Assembly (NCBI RefSeq): GCF_003254395.2
Contig: NC_037653.1
Coordinates: 4,101,001 to 4,165,000 of the forward strand
Origin: Apis mellifera
Lineage: Eukaryota > Arthropoda > Insecta > Hymenoptera > Apidae
DNA length: 64,000 nucleotides
Direction of reading: 5' to 3'
This document shows, in pieces, positions 1 to 16,779 of the stretch. Under the pieces are notes generated by a model. The model was given only the letters and a program-made list of their open reading frames with translations. It was not told the origin of the DNA and searched no databases. The first letter of the stretch is position 1. Each line of letters opens with the position of its first letter. Position numbers and translations under genes: made by a program.

Positions 1-1425
1 CAAAATTATTTATTTAAATCTTCGAATAGCCAAATAATTATTACTTTATCATATTCGTAGAGAATATATATCATAGAGAATCGTATTCGTAATTTTCCAA
101 GAAATGAAGCGACTGAAAAATCAGAAAAATATTATTCCAAGAATTATATGAATACTATATGAAATAATATGAATTTACTTACAATGCTAAAATGTAGCCT
201 CATTCTTTAAAAAATCTCTCTTTAATTCTCATAAAGATTTTATTCTCTTTAATTCAACAAAGATATTATTCCACGTATATATATAAAATACAAACTTACT
301 TACGACGCTTAAATGTAGCCTCGTTCTTTAAAAAATCTCTCTTTAATTCTACAACAAAAATATTATTCCACGTACATATATATATAAAAAATATAAATTT
401 ACTTACAACCAAAATTATTTAGAGAATATATATCATAGAGAATCGTATTCGTAATTTTCCAAGAGAAATAAAGCGACTGAAAAATCAGAAAAATATTATT
501 CCAAGAAGTATATGAAATAATTCAAATTTACTTACAATCAAAATTATTTACCTAAATCTTCAGCCAATAATTATTACTTTATCGTATTCGTAGAGAATAT
601 ATATCAGATAGAGAATCGTATTCGTAATTTTCCAAGAGAAACGAAGCGACTGAAAAATCAGAAAAATATTATTCCAAGAAATATATGAAATAATACAAAT
701 TTACTTACACTTAAATGTAGCCTCGTTCTTTAAAAAATCTCTCTTTAATTCTACAACAAAGATATTATTCTATGTATATATATAAAAAAAATACAAATTT
801 ACTTACAAGTAAAATTATTTATGTAAATCTTCGAACAGCCAAACAATTATTACTTTATCGTATTCGTATTTTTTTCTTATCTCGTAACCGAAAAATTTCT
901 TCGATGATGGAAGATTTCCTGAAAAATCAGAAAAATATTATTCCAAGAAGTATATGAAATAATACAAATTTATAACCAATATATACCAATTATATATAAC
1001 CAAATTATACCAACTTACAACCAAAATTATTTATCTAAATCTTCGAATAGCCAAACAATTATTACTTTATCGTATTCGTATTTTTTTCTTATCTCGTAAC
1101 CGAAAAATTTTCTCGATGATGGAAGATTTCCTGAAAAATCAGAAAAATATTATTCCAAGAAGTATATGAAATAATACAAATTTACAACCAATATATGAAA
1201 TTATACCAATTTACAACCAAAATTATTTATCTAAATCTTCGAACAGCCAAACAATTATTACTTTATCGTATTCGTATTTTTTTCTTATCTCGTAACCGAA
1301 AAATTTCCTCGATGATGAAAGATTTCCTTCTCTTCCCCTTCTCTTTCTGGACAGAAATTTTCCTCAACTTTCTGCGCCAAGAAATATTTCATCCCTTTTG
1401 TTTCCAATATATATATATCGCGTTC
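1..1425. repeat. Old AT-rich repeat array, cut by the window start
   Basis: Three sequence blocks recur in shuffled order. One begins caaaattattta and continues with aatcttcgaa.agccaa (near 1, 536, 812, 1020 and 1216). One contains ctttaaaaaatctctcttt (near 208, 329 and 729). One contains cagaaaaatattattcc (near 122, 486, 659, 928 and 1140). The copies at 812, 1020 and 1216 are the most alike and about 200 bp apart, so the younger part is a true tandem array and the left part an older, rearranged one. Short open frames here are translations of the repeat, not genes. The array continues beyond the left edge. Confidence 0.8.
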
Positions 1426-1426
1426 G

Positions 1427-1430
<4 letters not shown>

Positions 1431-1494
<64 letters not shown>
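1431..1494. repeat. (CT)n followed by (GT)4 microsatellite
   Basis: An uninterrupted CT run of about 56 bases passes into gtgtgtgt. All long open frames crossing it, on both strands, are Leu-Ser or Arg-Glu dipeptide translations of the repeat. Confidence 0.97.
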
Positions 1495-3419
1495 ACATGG
1501 AAGTTGAAGCAGGATTTGCAGTAGATCCGGTCGCAGTTTTTTGCGTGGCAACGGCGGTTAAGTGTGTCATCGCGTGGAATCTTCGCCGCGTTTCCGAATT
1601 TACGAGATGGCGCCTCCCTCCTGTAAGGAGAAAAAGAAAATGGAAGAAAGGGAAGTAAAGAAAGAAGGTCGGCCGGCAAGAACAATGATGAATGTGACGA
1701 AGTTCGGGATCGAGGGTGGAAAAGTTTCTCCTCCACCCCTCCCCCCATTTTTCCATTCCTTTTTCCACCCTGTAATTACCACCATGAACCAACCCTTGAT
1801 CCCAATAACTACACCCCCATTCCCGCCAAATTTCCACCAATGAAACTCTTTCTTTTTTAAATAGCAACAACAAGATAATGATTATTAGAAAAATTTCTAA
1901 TTCCAATTCCAATATTCGTCTTATATTCATCTTTGGTTCCTTGCTTCCATCTTCGACCCTCCCCCTTCCCTCGCAATTTCCCCTTTCCTTTACTTTTAAG
2001 GAATTCGTAAATATGGCAAGGAGAGGAGGAGGAGGAGAGGGAAGACAGGAAGGAGGAATCCGGCGGTGATTCGCGATAATTCTTGTAACGATTAATCCCA
2101 CGTGTCCTTGAATTCGCGGCCCTCGATATCTTTCTCTCGCGTGCGAACCCTTGGCTCCGTTTCGTCGGCCATTTGTAAGTGGTCCAGGCATCCAGCTTTG
2201 AATTATTATATCCTCCATCCACCGGCGAGATCCGTCCCGGGTCATACGATCTTCATTAGTCGCTGACAGCGCCTGGAAAATTGATCCTCGATGAAGGGAG
2301 AACGGATAAAAAAAAGAAGAAAAGAAAGGGAAAGAAAAAGAATTTTATCTTAATCTATTCCTCGTCTATTTTTTTTTTTTTTCTATAAAAATTCTATTAC
2401 GTCGCCCTCGCATTATGTATATCCAAATCAGATTAAATTTAGATAGGCAATTTATTTCTAAAAAAAAAAGTCTCTTGACAAAAATTAATTAATTAATTTA
2501 ACAAATTCGTTCCTCGATCGAATTGAAATTTTTATTCGTTTAAAGTAATTACGAAATATTACGAAATCCTTCGAAATACCATCGTCCATCGATTAAAAAT
2601 TTCATCCCTCGGATGAAACAACGAAACAACACCGAGCTATCATTCTTCCTCGTCGAAAGAGCTTTTCGAGCGTTGGAGGAATGGAAGAAAAAAGAAAGGA
2701 AAAAGAAAAGGAAGGGGGCAGGGGAAAGATTTCGAGAAGAAAAATACTCGGGGAGCACGTGAAAGAGGGAAAGAATATTTCCAGCAGGGTTGTTCCTCCC
2801 TCCCTCCCTCCGTGTCGAAGCTCGCGAAGTGGCGCGTCCAACGGTGAAAAGAGGAAGGGAGAGGTGGGGGAAGGGGAGAGGTGGGGAGAGGAGAGAAAGA
2901 CGAGGCGGAATGGTCCCACCGCGCAACAAAAGCGTGATAAATCGAGTACATTAATTCGCATTTTACCTTTGTTTGCGTTATGGAATACAATATTAAATGG
3001 AATGGGCGCACAATAGATAATGTTGGGCGCCATCATTTACGCGGCTGCGTCGTGGACGGGAGTGGGACGGAGTGCCACCGAGCGTCTCGCCTCTGCCTTC
3101 AACGATTGTTGCGTATACGTTTTTTCCTATTAATCGATTCCTCCTCTCCTTTGTCGATCGTGTACACGTTGTAAGCAGTGCAATTTTCAAGCGATAATTT
3201 TTATCCGCGTGTAATAAAATTCGGTTAAGCGATGCGATTAAGATGGATGGATTACGATAGAACCGCGACGAGCCGTAGCCGGTTACGGAATAATAAAGTC
3301 GTGGAAACAAAATTCGACGACGCGCGAAACGTACACAGTTTGTTATTGTTATCGAAATCCGGACGAGTCGTTCCCCGGCCACGGAACGATACGCACGCGT
3401 CCCTCTTTTCGTTCTATAC
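1495..3419. other. Single-copy CpG-rich DNA with polypurine tracts; no gene seen
   Basis: Mixed-composition sequence with many CpGs. Strong purine/pyrimidine asymmetry occurs at 1730-1760 (pyrimidine), 2016-2055 and 2681-2900 (purine). At 2093-2104 a TAATCC word (Otd/Bicoid-type core) runs into CACGTG, a perfect E-box. Overlapping open frames of up to 144 codons on the minus strand at 2549-3036 are proline/serine/phenylalanine-rich products of the polypurine tract and have no recognisable domain. Confidence 0.6.
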
Positions 3420-3815
3420 GATTATAATATATTATATACGATTTGTTATATAATTTATTGTAATATAATTTAATATATAATTTATATACATAATATATAA
3501 TTATATATAATATAATTATATATATAATTTAATATATAATTTATTATACATAATATATATATATAATTATATATAAAAATGTTGTTTAATTACAACAAAT
3601 AAATTTTTCACAAATTTTTCAACAAATCGATAAATTATTATTATATATAATGTATATAAATAATATTATAATAATATATAATAATTATAATATATAATTA
3701 TTATATATTATTATTATATAATTATATATTATTATATAATTATTATATATTATATAATTATTATAATTATTATTATATATTATTATATATAAATAATTAT
3801 TATATGTTGAATAAA
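3420..3815. repeat. AT-only low-complexity block
   Basis: Nearly pure A/T built from tata, taat and ttat words with many small inverted repeats. It starts abruptly after CpG-rich DNA and ends near 3810, where ttcgagat-type sequence resumes. No fixed period is visible. Confidence 0.9.
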
Positions 3816-4263
3816 TTAATTTCGAGATTTAAAATTGTTCGTATAAAATTCGAAGGAGCGAAAGATGGAAAAATAAAATGGAATCTCGTTATCTCGTTCC
3901 GTGCCCGATATAATGGATTTCAATTTGAAACGATCAACAGCAAGGATCGTCGGTCGGTAAAACCGTTCCGAACGTAAAACGCGTATCCCCCCTCTCCCCT
4001 CTTCCACCTCCCTCCCTCCGCTCCGCCATTTGCTAGCTCTCATAAAATCATCAACCGTAGCGAAACGTACGATTGTTCCACGATTGTTCCCCCTCTCCGT
4101 TTAATAATTCCGAATTACATGTACACACAATTCGAATCTATCCGGTTAGAAAACGAATATTTAAATAAATACGGGACCGGGGCCAGTGTGAGAAGAGAAA
4201 CGATCGTTCTTCGTACAACGATTCTTCCACGCGAGAAATAAGAGCGAATAAGTAAACGAGTTC
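3816..4263. other. Short single-copy spacer; nothing recognised
   Basis: Mixed-composition sequence between the AT block and the GA tract, with a pyrimidine-rich patch at 3988-4020. I see no coding signal or RNA gene. Confidence 0.6.
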
Positions 4264-5690
<1,427 letters not shown>

Positions 5691-6570
5691 GTTACTTAAA
5701 TATCTACAGGGTTATCTACTTACTTATCAAATTTATTTATAACCTTTCCTCTGGAACTTTGTTCATTCCACTTATTTTCGTACTGTCAAATGTCCATCTG
5801 AAAGTATAACCGATACGATACATTTTGACATCCAAGTTGAATTCAATTTACCAACTATTTATAATTTACAAAGTTTATAACTTACAGATAGTATGTATTC
5901 TATGAATGAAGAAATTTTCCAAAGAATGTGGATTGGAAAAATTAATATACTTTCAAAAGTTTATCCGTTTATCGTACGTCATGCATCAATGCATGATTCG
6001 AGCGCATCATAGCGAGAATCAGCGATACTAATTTCTTATCTTCGTTGATCCATATACTCTTTCTCGAACTTGTGTCCATACGTCGAATAAATTTCTAAAA
6101 CGTAATTACAAATTTATAAGTTGAAAGATATAATAAGATATTATTATATTAATAAGTATGTTACTTAAATACTTACAGGAATACTGTGGATATCTACTTA
6201 TTTATCGAGTTTATTTATAACCTTTTTCTGGAATTTTGTTTATTCAACTTACCTTCGTATCGTCAAATCTATCCAAAAGTTATTAACCGATACGATATTT
6301 TAATAATCAAATTGGATACAAAATTTACAACTTACAGATACAATACTCCATGAACGTAGAAAAGAAATCTTCCAAAGAATACGGACTGGAAAAATTAACA
6401 ATTTCAAAGACACTTGCTCCATCGTACGTCATCGTGCATCAACGTGATTCGAGCGCACCACACGAAAATCAGCGGTACTAATTTCTTCTCTGCATTCTAA
6501 TCCATATACTCCTCAAACTTTTGTCTATCCATCGAATAATATAAATTCCTAAAACGAACGTTGCATAACG
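5691..6570. repeat. Two-copy tandem duplication, period about 469 bp
   Basis: Copy 1 is 5691-6159 and copy 2 is 6160 to about 6570. Both run in the same order: gttacttaaat, tatctactta, tttatttataacctt, accgatacgata, acttacagata, ttccaaagaat, gattcgagcgca and atccatatactc. They differ by many substitutions and small indels, so the duplication is old. The block around atcgtacgtcat and gattcgagcgca (about 5973-6007 and 6421-6456) is better kept than its surroundings. Confidence 0.85.

Positions 6571-9309
<2,739 letters not shown>

Positions 9310-9354
<45 letters not shown>
9310..9354. repeat. (GA)n microsatellite
   Basis: About 45 bases of uninterrupted GA directly after the paired GCCAT-type words. 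Confidence 0.97.
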
Positions 9355-9357
<3 letters not shown>

Positions 9358-11640
9358 CAGGGGAAAAAAGAGGTTATGTCCCGGGCGCTGGGTGATGCCA
9401 ACACGGCTTTTTAATTAGAGCCGGCAACGCGCCGCCACCTGACATCCTCTGCACCGCCGCGACCCCTTCATCAAAGTATCATTCTCATTTCGTTGGAAAT
9501 TTCACCGGTGGAATTGCGAAATGCATCGAGAGAATGGAGAGAAATAGAAGAAATAAAGTAAAGGGGAGGGGGGGATAACAAATACACATCACTCCTAAAA
9601 ATCTTTGAATAATCATTGGAAGATTGGGAAGGAAACGATCGATATTTCCGCTAGGATATATATACGCGTATACCTCTGTATATCTCAACTAATTTGTAAT
9701 AATAAACCGATATAGAAATATTCTTAAACGTACGCAATACAATTATTCAAAGCTGATGGAAGTTGTATTCGAGTGTCTCGATATTTTGTTCGCAGGCACA
9801 ACGGTGTACGCAACGGTGTAATACAGTTAACAGCCTCGAGGCTAGCATTAATTGGGCTGCTTTTTCGAACGCGTCGAACGACGAGAAGTTTAATCGGGCG
9901 GCACGATCGCTCCACTTGGCCGGTGAAAGGTTCGATAAACTATTATTTCAACGCGTGGAACGTAATATCGCATGATGAGGGGGGCTGTTTCCTCGCTTTC
10001 GAGCCGCGCTTTGATCTTTCAAGTACCGTACGTACACGCGTTTAGTTACGTAGGAGGTTTACGTTCGTGTCCAACTATGCACGTGTATGTACACTCGCGT
10101 ATACGCGTCGATTCACGTTGAAAGGTTCCTGCGTATGGATCTCGTTTGTCACAGCGCCTATCGTTTGCGTTGTACACGCGGAATGCGCGAAACGAACCAA
10201 CTATCGTACCGATTGAGCAATCGATATTCCGGCACGTAACTTTAGGTTATGTTATTTGCGTTGCGTTGACTAGCCACTGAAATCCTTTAACACGTTCGAA
10301 TTACGTTTCGCGAAAACGTCGGAATAATTTTTCTCGAAATCTCTGTCTCTTTCTCCGTTCATCTCCTCGGTTCCCTTCGAAGGAGATGTGTCGATCTCGA
10401 GGTAATTCTATTTTTCCTCGCGCGGCGAACCACTGAAAGGAGAACGTGCAAAGAGAATGCAAGGTGGCACACAATGGGAGAGCGCGAGATTACCGACCGA
10501 GCTTCTAACCCTAATTCCAGGGGAAACGGGGACAACAATGGATCTTCCTCAAACACGATTGTATACACGTATCAAGGGATCAAGGACGGTGTTAAGTTCG
10601 GAAAGGATTTCAACTTCACGCTGCGAAAGAAACGATTTTTGCGTGGAAGCGGAACCGACCTTCCTTTCACGAATAGCGAAAAGGACGGTCATAAATCCCG
10701 TCAAGGTCACCGACTTCCGAGATCCTTTCGAGTTTCCTCTTCCTCTTTCGGCCGCATCTCGTTGAATCGTTGCGCGTATCTGGCTCGGAGCAACCACCCG
10801 GCCAACTGGAGTACTCTTTCTGTCTCCTTTTCCCTTTATCCCCCTCCGCCATTACGAATCGTCGAAAATTCTTACCTCTTAGAAATATACATCTGGCACG
10901 TCGTCGACGCTTCAAAAAATCCATCTTTTGAGCAAAACGATTCCCTTTTTTTTTTTTATCAATTAATCGGATATTATCAAAACGGAATTACAAATTTCCA
11001 ACGAAGCTAAAATAAAAGAAATAAGGTTTCGAAAAAATGAATAAGAAAATCGATATATTCGTTAAAATTTATAAACGTCTCGACGTTTTTCTTTCCTTTT
11101 TTTTTTTTTTATCTCTCTGAAAAGATCTTGGGGAGAAATAAATATCCTTCGAATACGGAACTTCGTATCTTCCAAAAATGGAACGAAAATAAAGGAATTT
11201 TAAACTACCTCGAATTTCATCTCTGAGCAGAGGAAGGAGAAAGGAGGGGGGAAGGAGAATGTTTTCAGCTGGAAATTTCCAGAGAAACGGATACGGCGAT
11301 CGAGAGGAGTGGAATGGAGAGCGTGGGAAGGCCGAGCGGAAGCATGGACGAGGAAGAGATCGTGAAACTCGTGAAGGAGCGAGTGGCGGGGCGATCGGTG
11401 GCAAGGGGAGGGGGTGGCGCGAGACGAACGAGGGTAAAGTAAAAAAAAGAAAAAAAGGAAAAAAATATCGAGCGCGATTTATCAAAGGCGTTTCTTGGGC
11501 TGCTGACTCTGTACGAATTTTCACCGAATATCCCACAACGTACGGGCGAAAAATGCCCTACCTCGTCTCTACCAACCTCTCATTATTAAAATCATCAAAA
11601 CTATCCCCCCCCCCAACTTAGCGCATCGCTTCCAAACGAC
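9355..11640. other. Single-copy CpG-rich DNA; nothing recognised
   Basis: Mixed sequence with many tcga and cgcg words. The blocks 9720-9990 and 10440-10800 have overlapping open frames on both strands (10457-10765, 10474-11010), but none has a recognisable domain. A minus-strand gag|gtaaga donor-like word lies at about 10870-10879. T tracts occur at 10948-10957 and 11097-11110. 11240-11460 is purine-rich. Confidence 0.55.
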
Positions 11641-12420
11641 GTGTTAATTTTTTTTTATATTGTAAAATAATTATTATATAATATATAAAATAATTATATA
11701 TTATAAATAATTATAAAATAATGTATAAAAATTAATATATTTAATTTTTATATATATATGTAGAGTCTGAAGAACACGAATAGTTTTCCAAATAATTTCC
11801 AAATAATATATATATATATATATATTACAAAATTACGATTCGATTTTAGTAAAATATTTTTTTTTTTTTTTTTAGAAATCGAAGGGTTGAATCATTTTCT
11901 CTTGCTAAAATAATTATTATATATTTAAATAATTATATATTATAAATAATTATAAAATAATGTATAAAAATTAATATATTTAATTTATATAATATATTTA
12001 ATTTTTATATATATGTAGAGTCTGAAGAATACTTTTCCAAATAATTTCCAAATAATATATATATATATATATATGTTATAAAATTACGATTCGATTTTAG
12101 TAAAATATTTTTTTTTTTTTTAGAAGTCGAGAGGTTGAATCATTTTCTCTTGCTAAAATAATTATTATATATTTAAATAATTATATTATAATTATTATTA
12201 TAAAATAATTATATATTATAAATAATTATAAAATAATGTATAAAAATTAATATATTTAATTTATATAATATATTTAATTTTTATATATATGTAGAGTCTG
12301 AAGAATACTTTTCCAAATAATTTCCAAATAATATATATATATATATATATATATTATAAAATTACGATTCGATTTTAGTAAAATATTTTTTTTTTTTTTT
12401 TAGAAGTCGAGGGGTTGAAT
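11641..12420. repeat. Three-copy AT-rich tandem array, period about 255-276 bp
   Basis: The word gtagagtctgaagaa falls at 11760, 12015 and 12291. Each copy continues with ttttccaaataatttcc, an (AT)n run, aaaattacgattcgatttt, a T run of 11-18 bases ending in tag, and gttgaatcattttct. Length differences lie mostly in the AT and T runs. The T-run/TAG junction resembles a splice acceptor, but it comes from the repeat. Confidence 0.9.
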
Positions 12421-12492
12421 CATTTTTTCTTGCTACTCCTTTAAAAAGAGTACGAACTTTGTCATTTGTTTCTCGAACAAGCAGATAAATAC

Positions 12493-12494
<2 letters not shown>

Positions 12495-12574
<80 letters not shown>
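12495..12574. repeat. (GA)n microsatellite, about 78 bp
   Basis: Pure GA dinucleotides just right of the three-copy array. Overlapping frames are Leu-Ser or Arg-Glu artefacts. Confidence 0.98.
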
Positions 12575-12577
<3 letters not shown>

Positions 12578-14149
12578 TGCACGAAACGAAATTCGAAGAA
12601 GATTCGCCGGTCCGTGAAAATGATCTCGAGCGAGCCACCCATTCACGGAAGCTCGGTGTTGCGAGCTTCACCGCGGCCGATAAACGCTGATTTATATACC
12701 GTTGCGCCGATTTCCTCGAAATTTTCGACCCGTCTCCTCCCAAGGCCTGACAACCAGCCGACTCGAAGGGGTTCATCGGGCCGTGTTCCACCCCCGCGCG
12801 GAAGCGAGGGGAAATAAATTACACGCACGGCGTGGCCAGCCCTCCCCCTCCCCCCCTCTCAGCGGATCTCCGAATCCTCGACCTTGGAATCTTTCGCTCG
12901 ATCGCGTTGCTCGTGACGCATTAAATGATAAAATTTGGAATTTAGAGGGGGAGGGGAGAGGATCGATTGTTAACGAATCAGAATAGATCCTTCCCCCCCG
13001 AAAGAAAAAATTATTATTACACATTTTCATAATCCTCATAAGAAGATTAAAAGAGAACGATTTATAAGTATTTGTCAAAAGAAAAAAAAAAAAAAGGAGA
13101 GATAAAGTGTCATCCATCCATGATCGGAATCATCTTCGAGGAGGAGGAAAGTTTCGAGGGGGGGGGGAAGGGGAGGAGGAGGTCCACTTCCAAGAAGAAA
13201 CCCCGTATCATTAAGATCTCATTATTCAAATTCGACCTTCTGCATACTTAATCGCCCTGCTCGTGCGGCGACCGCTATACCGTAGCGAAGGGGAGGGGAG
13301 GGAGAGGGGGCTGCCAAAGATAAAGCATAATATCGCGATTCCCTGCGCCCCGCGTAATGATGATGACCGGCTTGCCGCCGAGCCTCGATACCCCAGGTAA
13401 AGGGGGGTGTGGGGGGCGCGAGGCGGAGAGGGGAGGGGGGTACATAATACGCGTAATGCGAAAAGAGGCCATTTTCTCTGGTCCCGGTCGCCAAAACGAG
13501 CAAAACGGGCAGCCCCGGTAAATTCGTGTTATCGGCCGAGGAGGAGCCTTTCGTATCTCTTTCTAGACAGATAGGTAGAGAGAGAGAGAGAGAGGATGAA
13601 GTACTTCGGGACAAGTGGCCAGAGGACAGAGAGTGCGCGAGAGAGTGGAAGAGTCGAATTATAAATCCGACCCACTCGAGCCCGTGACTCGAGCGATCGT
13701 GGATTGAGTTATCCCTCGTCGTAACATTTCTCAACCCATCGTTGAATTATCGTGAGCACGATTGACGTAGGATCTTGAGAGATTTTTTTTTTAAATAATA
13801 ATAATAATAATAAGCAAAGTGTTTCGTAAGACGATACTACGCGATACGCGTTTTGTTTTTCTCTTCATTGAATTTCCTGTTTCTAGAAAATCGAGAGAGA
13901 AATAATAATAATAATAATAATAATATTATACACGTATTACGAGATTATATTTATATTCGACTCCCGTTTTTACCGTCCGAGTGGAATGTTGTGTCAGGTG
14001 TCGAGGAGGTTCCCCCTCCACTCTCGCTCTCTCTCTTTCTTTTTCCATCTATCTATCTATCTTTCCCGTCTCTCTTTCTCGTCCGTGGCTGGGAAGAGGC
14101 GGTTAAAAAATTACGTTTGCTGCGGCTCGTACGTCTTAAGTCCCAAGTG
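12575..14149. other. Single-copy CpG-rich DNA with G-rich tracts
   Basis: 12590-12830 is GC-rich and free of simple repeats (gccgataaacgctgatttatatacc). G-rich runs lie at 13158-13190 and 13402-13440, the latter with four runs of at least four G. A short GA tract is at 13576-13594, and (AAT)n/(ATA)n at 13795-13812 and 13902-13924. No coding exon recognised. Confidence 0.55.
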
Positions 14150-14280
14150 GCTGGCTGGGACACATAATTACTTTCCTTAGCCGCGCGCTCACCCATCGCG
14201 GACAGTAATTAATAGTCCTTCCTGCCCCGCGAAAGCCTTTGCCGTTTCGCGACGCGGCCGAATCTCGACGAGGATGCGAG
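14150..14280. promoter_or_regulatory. Candidate enhancer-like block
   Basis: A compact GC/CpG-rich block with two TAATTA homeodomain cores (14165-14170 and 14206-14211) separated by gccgcgcgctcacccatcgc. The contrast with neighbouring sequence and the paired cores suggest a conserved non-coding element. That is inference from motif content; no conservation data were available. Confidence 0.25.
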
Positions 14281-16779
14281 ATTCTTTTCCCTCTCCTTTT
14301 TCTTTTCCTCTTCTTTTCTCGCCGAGGCAAAAGAAAAGAAAAAACGAAACGCTTCTCCTTCGTATATTTTCCATCGAGTCCGATTTAATAATAGAGGGCC
14401 TCGTTATGCATGCAAACCATTTTCTCGCACGCACCATTTCTCGCTTTCGAGTTGAGAGATAATTGGCACGGAATTTTATTAGATCGTGTATTTGAAATTT
14501 TTTTTTTTTTTGAAGAAAAAATTCCTCCCTGCTTTTCTTAATTCCGTGATAGAAATGTTACACGCGTGTTTCTTCGCGATCCTTAAGTGAACGGATAATG
14601 GATTTATGAATCGAGGATGCGTTCATTTTCGTAAAATTAGTTTCAGATCTTAATTCTTTTTCACCGATCATTTTCATGAAATTCATGAAGAAAACGTTTC
14701 TGTTTTTATTTAAAAAACTTTGAATTGTTCGAGAATATTTTACTCCTTCAAAGAAGAAACGAGTCGATAATCGGTTATCCTATGAGCTAATTTTCGTGCA
14801 AGAATAGATCCATGTCTAATACGACTTTTGTTTCTCAATTTCCCGTCTCCTCGTTTTCGGAAAGGAACGATGAATTATTCCCTTCGCGGATCACCATATC
14901 GGTCACGGATAAACCCTTTTCTCGGCCGTAAACGATGTCTGCTTCAACGTTTGTTCAGGATTCTCGTTTGGCATCCGAATTATTGCGCTGCACTCGTTTC
15001 TCGTCGCGATCCTACTCGAAAATGGACTTTTGTCGTTTCGTACGCAGATCGCCCACCAGTTAGCGCTACGTTACCACTTCTATCGTCGTTGCGTAGCAAT
15101 AGATTGTAACTAGGTTACAATCTTATCGCCGTAGAAAAGAAACACTCGGACACTTTTTTTTCCACGCTCGAATCTTTAAACCGCCAATCTTCTTCGAAAA
15201 GCTTTCGTACACTTGTCGAAAAAGAAAGTCGATTTCCAGACATTGATTAATAAATCGTAATAAGCCTCTGTCTCGTGAGATTTTGAAAAATCGTCGAGGA
15301 AAAACTCGCCTAATCTTGGGCGAGGCGTTGAAGGAGAGGGGCGACAGCTGGCCCCCGACGACTCCAAGGATTTCGGCGTGGAGGGGAAGAAGGAAGAAGA
15401 AGGAGGAGAAGAAAAAAAAGGAAAGGCGATCGCTGACGTTTGATGGATCGCGACTAGGACGAGGTGGACAGCGGAGGATGCACTCCCGTGTTTTTCTACG
15501 CTTTTCCCTCCCCTCGGACAAAGACATCAACGTTGATGGATGCGAGAAGGGATATCGTTTCTCTCCGTTAAAAAACAGTTTTACTATTTTTTCTTCCCCT
15601 CCTTTGGATTGGAAGGATTTAACCGCTTCCTTCCCACTCTTTGACTTTTCCATCCCACGAAATCTTGGAAGGAGATGATCGCGCAACTATTACCAATGGC
15701 TGCGCGAACAGAACGTTGAATTACAAGCGTTACTTGCGTTCTTTCGAGAGGGGGGAGGGGAAAGAAAATAGAAGTAACGTTTAACTCAAGCGCACTAAAA
15801 AAAAAAACCAATAGGAGAAACAATAAAGCGAACAAATTACACGGCCGACTTCTTTTCTTTTCCACGAGCAACAACGATTAGAAATCGCGTTCTACCTGTC
15901 GGGAGAATTTGATTGAACGCCTCCGTTACGCGTGTGAGCAAATTCCTAGGAAAAATTAATATTATAAATAACGATCCTTCCAACGTAAAATAAGAACAAC
16001 AACAACAGTAATAATAATAATAACGAAAAGAATAAGAATAAGAAGAACGGATCCGAGCGTAATCCAATTTCGATGTTTGCTTTTTTCGCGACACGCGTGA
16101 TAAAGCTGGGTAGCCGAGCGTGGACGTGAAAAATCGCGGCCATATTGTATATGTGCCTGTGACTGACTGCCTACCTCACCGTCTTGCCATCCATACGCCG
16201 AGATTAATCAATGACATCCCATCTGGAGGAATGTCTTCGGGTTTGTATTTGTCACTCGCACCGTTCCTTCCTCCACGCCCGGCCGAGGGAAGGTAAAATG
16301 GAAAACGGGGGGGAGGGGGGATACGTCGAGATCGATCCTTCAACGGGCCTCGAGAGAAACCTTTGATTTTTAAATTTCCGATTGAAAAAATTCTTGAGGA
16401 AAAGGAAGAATTTTTTTTTTGATTTGAGAATTTTAGAATAAACTTCTTCTTCTTCGATTTGTGACGCAGATAATTTTAGAACGGAAATACGAGTTTGGTT
16501 CAAGAAATTCTGGATGAGGGATTCTGTTGATGGGAGAAGGGAAATGGAATGAATTTAATAATGGATGGAATAACGTTCGAAAGAAAGGAAAGGAAAATTT
16601 TTTCGAATTCGTTCAAGCAGTGAAACAATTTGGATAAAGTTTCTTTTTCGATTCTTTTATTTTTTAAAATTAAAATTAAATGTATCAATTTTTTTAGAAA
16701 AAGTGAGTCTTTGTAATTTGTGTCAGGATTGAATTTTGTATTGCATACGAATCTATTTTCATATACACGTATCCGTTTT
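14281..16779. other. Single-copy DNA; no gene recognised
   Basis: It includes the longest non-repetitive open frame of the window (minus strand 15123-15686, 187 codons). That frame is Lys/Arg/Phe/Ser-rich, has no recognisable domain and is overlapped by a 131-codon frame on the other strand, so I do not call it. A perfect 10-bp inverted repeat with a 3-base loop lies at 15101-15123. Trinucleotide (AAT)n/(AAC)n patches lie at 15990-16022. 16100-16260 is GC-richer (cgcggccatattg, cccatctggagg). Confidence 0.55.

Noticed and set aside
1364..2245. 293-codon minus-strand open frame, the longest in the window
   Set aside because: It runs through the (CT)n tract (Arg-Glu repeats) and polypurine DNA, is overlapped by several other frames and has no recognisable domain.
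15123..15686. 187-codon minus-strand frame without microsatellite content
   Set aside because: No recognisable domain, low-complexity Phe/Ser/Lys composition and an overlapping 131-codon frame on the other strand; a length near what chance allows in 64 kb of CpG-rich DNA.
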